A stretch of DNA of 16,540 bases, taken from CAYXSX01 sp964493095. Lineage in GTDB: Bacteria > Pseudomonadota > Alphaproteobacteria > Micavibrionales > Micavibrionaceae. Positions within the stretch are counted from its first letter, which is position 1. Each line of letters begins with the position of its first letter. This document shows, piece after piece, positions 14,576 to 16,540 of the stretch. Where the stretch lies: contig CAZBNG010000045.1 of assembly GCA_964493095.1 (NCBI GenBank), positions 1 through 16,540 on the forward strand, read 5' to 3'. The notes under the pieces are model-generated. The model did not search any database, had not been told where the DNA came from, and saw only the letters and a program-made list of their open reading frames with translations. Position numbers and translations under genes: made by a program.

Positions 14576-14589
14576 TTTTGTGTACAAAA
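14576..14589. promoter_or_regulatory. Palindromic operator candidate
   Basis: TTTTGT-GT-ACAAAA: 6-bp perfect inverted arms around 2 bases. It lies between the two divergent promoters and ~97 bp before the XRE gene, a natural place for its own operator. The assignment is inferred from symmetry and position only. Confidence 0.35.
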
Positions 14590-14622
14590 TGTGTTTTTTT
14601 ATATACCACCCTTAAAAAGATA

Positions 14623-14651
14623 TAGACAAAAGAATAAAAATTGATTATAGA
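14623..14651 (+). promoter_or_regulatory. Possible promoter of the XRE regulator gene
   Basis: TAGACA (14623-14628), 17-bp spacer, TATAGA (14646-14651). The -35 matches 5 of 6 and the -10 4 of 6. The ATG at 14686 is ~28 bases from the predicted start. Confidence 0.35.
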
Positions 14652-14685
14652 AAATCACCGCTTTACAAAAATACCGGGAAAGTAG

Positions 14686-15342
14686 ATGCCGACGATTGAA
14701 CAAATACGCGCCGCCAGAGCCCTTTTAGGGTGGAGCCAAAGCGACCTCGCAGACCATGCCGGCCTGTCGCAGACCGGTATTGCGCGCATCGAAAACGGCA
14801 CCAACCAGCCCAATTCCCAGACTCTGAATAAAATCGAAACCGCGTTTGATAAAGCCGACGTCGAATTTCTGGGCCATACAGGGGTAAGAAAGCGTGTTGG
14901 AGAAATCAAAACATTGCGCGGTCCCGAAGGATTAAGAGAACTGCTTAACGACATATACAATGTCGGGAAAGCAAAAGGTGGTGAATTTTGTCTGCATAAC
15001 GCCAGACCAGGCAACTGGATCAAAGTTCTGGGAAAAGAATGGTTCACGATGCACTCGGAACGTATGGCTAAACTACACGAGACACTGAGCTTTAAAATTA
15101 CCGCCGAAGAGGGCAATAAAAACCTTATTAGCAGCAAATTTGCTGAATACAGATGGTTTCCCAAGGAATTGTTTGATGAGCATTCTATTTATGCATACGC
15201 CGATAAACTTGCTTTCGTTTCCTTTAATGATGAGGACGAAGTGATTATAAGAGTGCTCGAAAATCGTGCCTTTGCGCAAGGTTTCAGGGTTTTATTTAAT
15301 ATCGCCTGGGAACGTGTGGCGATGAAGATTGTAAAAGATTAA
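14686..15342 (+). CDS. XRE-family HTH regulator with a C-terminal sensor-like domain
   Basis: A 218-residue protein. Residues ~3-60 form a Cro/CI-type helix-turn-helix: IRAARALLGWSQSDLADHAGLS, 'QTGIARIENGTNQPNSQTLNKIETAFDKA'. The key WSQ..LA...GLS..GIARIENG pattern is intact. The remaining ~150 residues look like a separate alpha/beta domain (GLRELLNDIYNV..., 'EYRWFPKELFDE', 'FVSFNDEDEVIIRVLENRAFAQGFRVLFNIAWE'). The final 'F...FNIAWE' pattern resembles the effector domain seen in TrmB/PLD-like regulators, so it may sense a ligand, but I cannot name it. GGGAAAG lies 4 bases before the ATG. It is 21 bp upstream of the formyltransferase gene and likely in one operon with it, so it may control it. 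Codons are A/T-richer than the core genes. Confidence 0.82.
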   Translation: MPTIEQIRAARALLGWSQSDLADHAGLSQTGIARIENGTNQPNSQTLNKIETAFDKADVEFLGHTGVRKRVGEIKTLRGPEGLRELLNDIYNVGKAKGGEFCLHNARPGNWIKVLGKEWFTMHSERMAKLHETLSFKITAEEGNKNLISSKFAEYRWFPKELFDEHSIYAYADKLAFVSFNDEDEVIIRVLENRAFAQGFRVLFNIAWERVAMKIVKD

Positions 15343-15363
15343 TAGTAAAACTGGCTAGTAGAC

Positions 15364-16540
15364 ATGAAAAATTCTGCGTACCCATCAAGATTTGGCCAAG
15401 CTGCCGGACAGGTACATGACAAAAGAAGAAAAATTGGGCTTCTTGTTGGCAACGACATGTCTGCTCTTATCTATCTAAATGCCATTATACCCAAATTAAT
15501 AGGTGCTGGCTGTTATAAACCTGTTCTTCTTATGGCTGTGCATAAGCCTGCTGTAAAACCAGAAGCACATCAACCTGAACTTCAGCAACTAAGTTTTTAT
15601 GAAAGATATTTACCTAACAATGTGATTTTTCCACTTGTTGAAGCAATTCCTCCTATACTTGACGATAAGAACAAACCACGGACCGATATTCTGTATACCC
15701 CTCAACAACTTGCAGGAGTATACGATTTAGATATTGAGTTTGTTGACAATATCAACGCATCTTCTTTCGTCCAGCGTATTGGTGAAGACCAGAACTTACC
15801 GCTCGTAATTTCAACTCGGTGTTATCAAATTGGGAGAACAGACCTAATAAATGCACAAAAACATAAAAGGGTTGTGCTAAATAATGGAATTCCCGGACAT
15901 GGCGCAATCTGGAATCTGCACCCGGCCAAACTACCGGATTATCAAGGACTTTTTGGTCCCCTTTATGCAATGGCGCATTTACAGCGTACTTTTGCTTGGA
16001 CATTGCATGAAATGGTTTACGATCAAAATGACCCTCACAAAGGTATTGATAAAGGCCCTATTATTACTCAGACTACAGCACCTATCGATTACACGAAGCC
16101 TGCTATAGAGCTATACCTAGGTTTTGCTGAGCGCGCGGCTGATATGGTGTACGATAGAATTGAAGATTATTTTAGCGGCCGCGTCCCTACCACACCGCAA
16201 GCAAACTTTAAGGAAGGACGTCAAAGATATTATTCTCACCCTGAGCCCGAGTTTTTCAGAGGAGAGTGGGAAACTACCTACCCAAGGTTAATCGAGTTAG
16301 CTAGGCGGGAAGGTTTTTCGATCCCGGATCGTATTATAGAGAAAGTTGAAAATGGCATCACACATCCTGAAATAGTTGATTTTGCGGATCTGTACGATCG
16401 GATCCCCCTACTCTTCCTTAAACCCGATGACGATAATTTTGGTTACCTTACTGCTGCAATCCAAGGTGCTATATTTGATTGGGAAGATAGACAAGAATTC
16501 TATTATAACGCCCATAAAACACAACATCCCAATGCTCACT
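15364..16540 (+). CDS. Formyltransferase-family enzyme (partial)
   Basis: An open frame from ATG 15364 (the codon two upstream is an in-frame TAG) runs off the right edge, giving 392 residues. A formyltransferase core lies at ~168-243. WNLHPAKLPDYQG (183-195) holds the catalytic Asn (N184) and His (H186) of the NxHP motif. 'HEMVYDQNDPHKGIDKGPIITQ' is split over 215-236, with D229 in the DxGPI motif. All three catalytic residues of the 10-formyl-THF family (PurN, Fmt, sugar N-formyltransferases) are present. The ~170-residue N-terminal part has a nucleotide-fold-like opening (KIGLLVGNDMSALIYL). Residues after 290 (RYYSHPEPEFFRGE...) are an extension not seen in PurN. The protein is too long for PurN; a sugar or specialised metabolite formyltransferase is more likely. 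Low GC and an XRE neighbour suggest transfer. No ribosome site is strong. Confidence 0.75.
   Translation, partial: MKNSAYPSRFGQAAGQVHDKRRKIGLLVGNDMSALIYLNAIIPKLIGAGCYKPVLLMAVHKPAVKPEAHQPELQQLSFYERYLPNNVIFPLVEAIPPILDDKNKPRTDILYTPQQLAGVYDLDIEFVDNINASSFVQRIGEDQNLPLVISTRCYQIGRTDLINAQKHKRVVLNNGIPGHGAIWNLHPAKLPDYQGLFGPLYAMAHLQRTFAWTLHEMVYDQNDPHKGIDKGPIITQTTAPIDYTKPAIELYLGFAERAADMVYDRIEDYFSGRVPTTPQANFKEGRQRYYSHPEPEFFRGEWETTYPRLIELARREGFSIPDRIIEKVENGITHPEIVDFADLYDRIPLLFLKPDDDNFGYLTAAIQGAIFDWEDRQEFYYNAHKTQHPNAH

Noticed and set aside
14376..14609. A 77-residue open frame on the minus strand
   Set aside because: It spans the promoter and the hairpin, is of AT-rich low-complexity composition, and has no ribosome site at its first start; a shorter leader peptide within it remains possible.
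15752..16003. An 83-residue open frame on the minus strand
   Set aside because: Antisense to the formyltransferase frame, including its catalytic NxHP region.
1..16540. CRISPR arrays, insertion sequences, tRNA or rRNA genes
   Set aside because: No repeated spacer array, transposase motif, terminal repeats or tRNA-like cloverleaf was seen.

Overview
This window looks like chromosomal DNA of a moderate-GC alphaproteobacterium. The evidence is the mutM–rpsT–dnaA block on one strand, a bioB-F-D-A operon, and dnaN and recF in the same orientation. I cannot place it below class. Most of the window is vertically inherited housekeeping DNA read on the minus strand. Accessory-looking DNA lies at both ends and in small insertions.

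Layout. Left end: a truncated EamA/DMT-type membrane transporter (minus strand, runs off the edge), then hisC and a translationally coupled P-loop kinase-like gene (plus). These converge on recF (minus). A small secreted cysteine-containing protein (plus) sits between recF and dnaN, and shares a bidirectional terminator with dnaN. Upstream of dnaN is a short gene resembling an isolated DnaA domain IV (DNA-binding domain), with a near-consensus promoter. Next comes a tightly packed operon, bioB-bioF-bioD-bioA plus a ferritin-like di-iron protein, read toward dnaN. Then dnaA with its own terminator, a 556-bp AT-rich non-coding stretch, rpsT with a good promoter, a small exported protein, mutM, and a membrane-anchored protein of unknown function. 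The right end is AT-rich: a candidate small RNA or leader with promoter and terminator, a divergent XRE-type regulator, and the first 392 codons of a formyltransferase-family enzyme that runs off the edge.

How the genes work together. dnaA, dnaN and recF are replication and recombination functions, mutM is base-excision repair, and rpsT is ribosomal. The biotin operon encodes the four steps from pimeloyl thioester to biotin but none of the known pimeloyl-forming genes (bioC/H/Z/W/I). The fifth cistron has a complete set of ferritin-like di-iron ligands and overlaps bioA by 62 bases, so it is the best candidate here for a new step linked to biotin.

Points most worth checking: the di-iron fifth gene of the bio operon; the RecF Walker A lysine replaced by threonine; MutM lacking the fourth zinc cysteine; the stand-alone DnaA-C-like protein beside dnaN; and the candidate ~120-nt orphan RNA beside the XRE gene.
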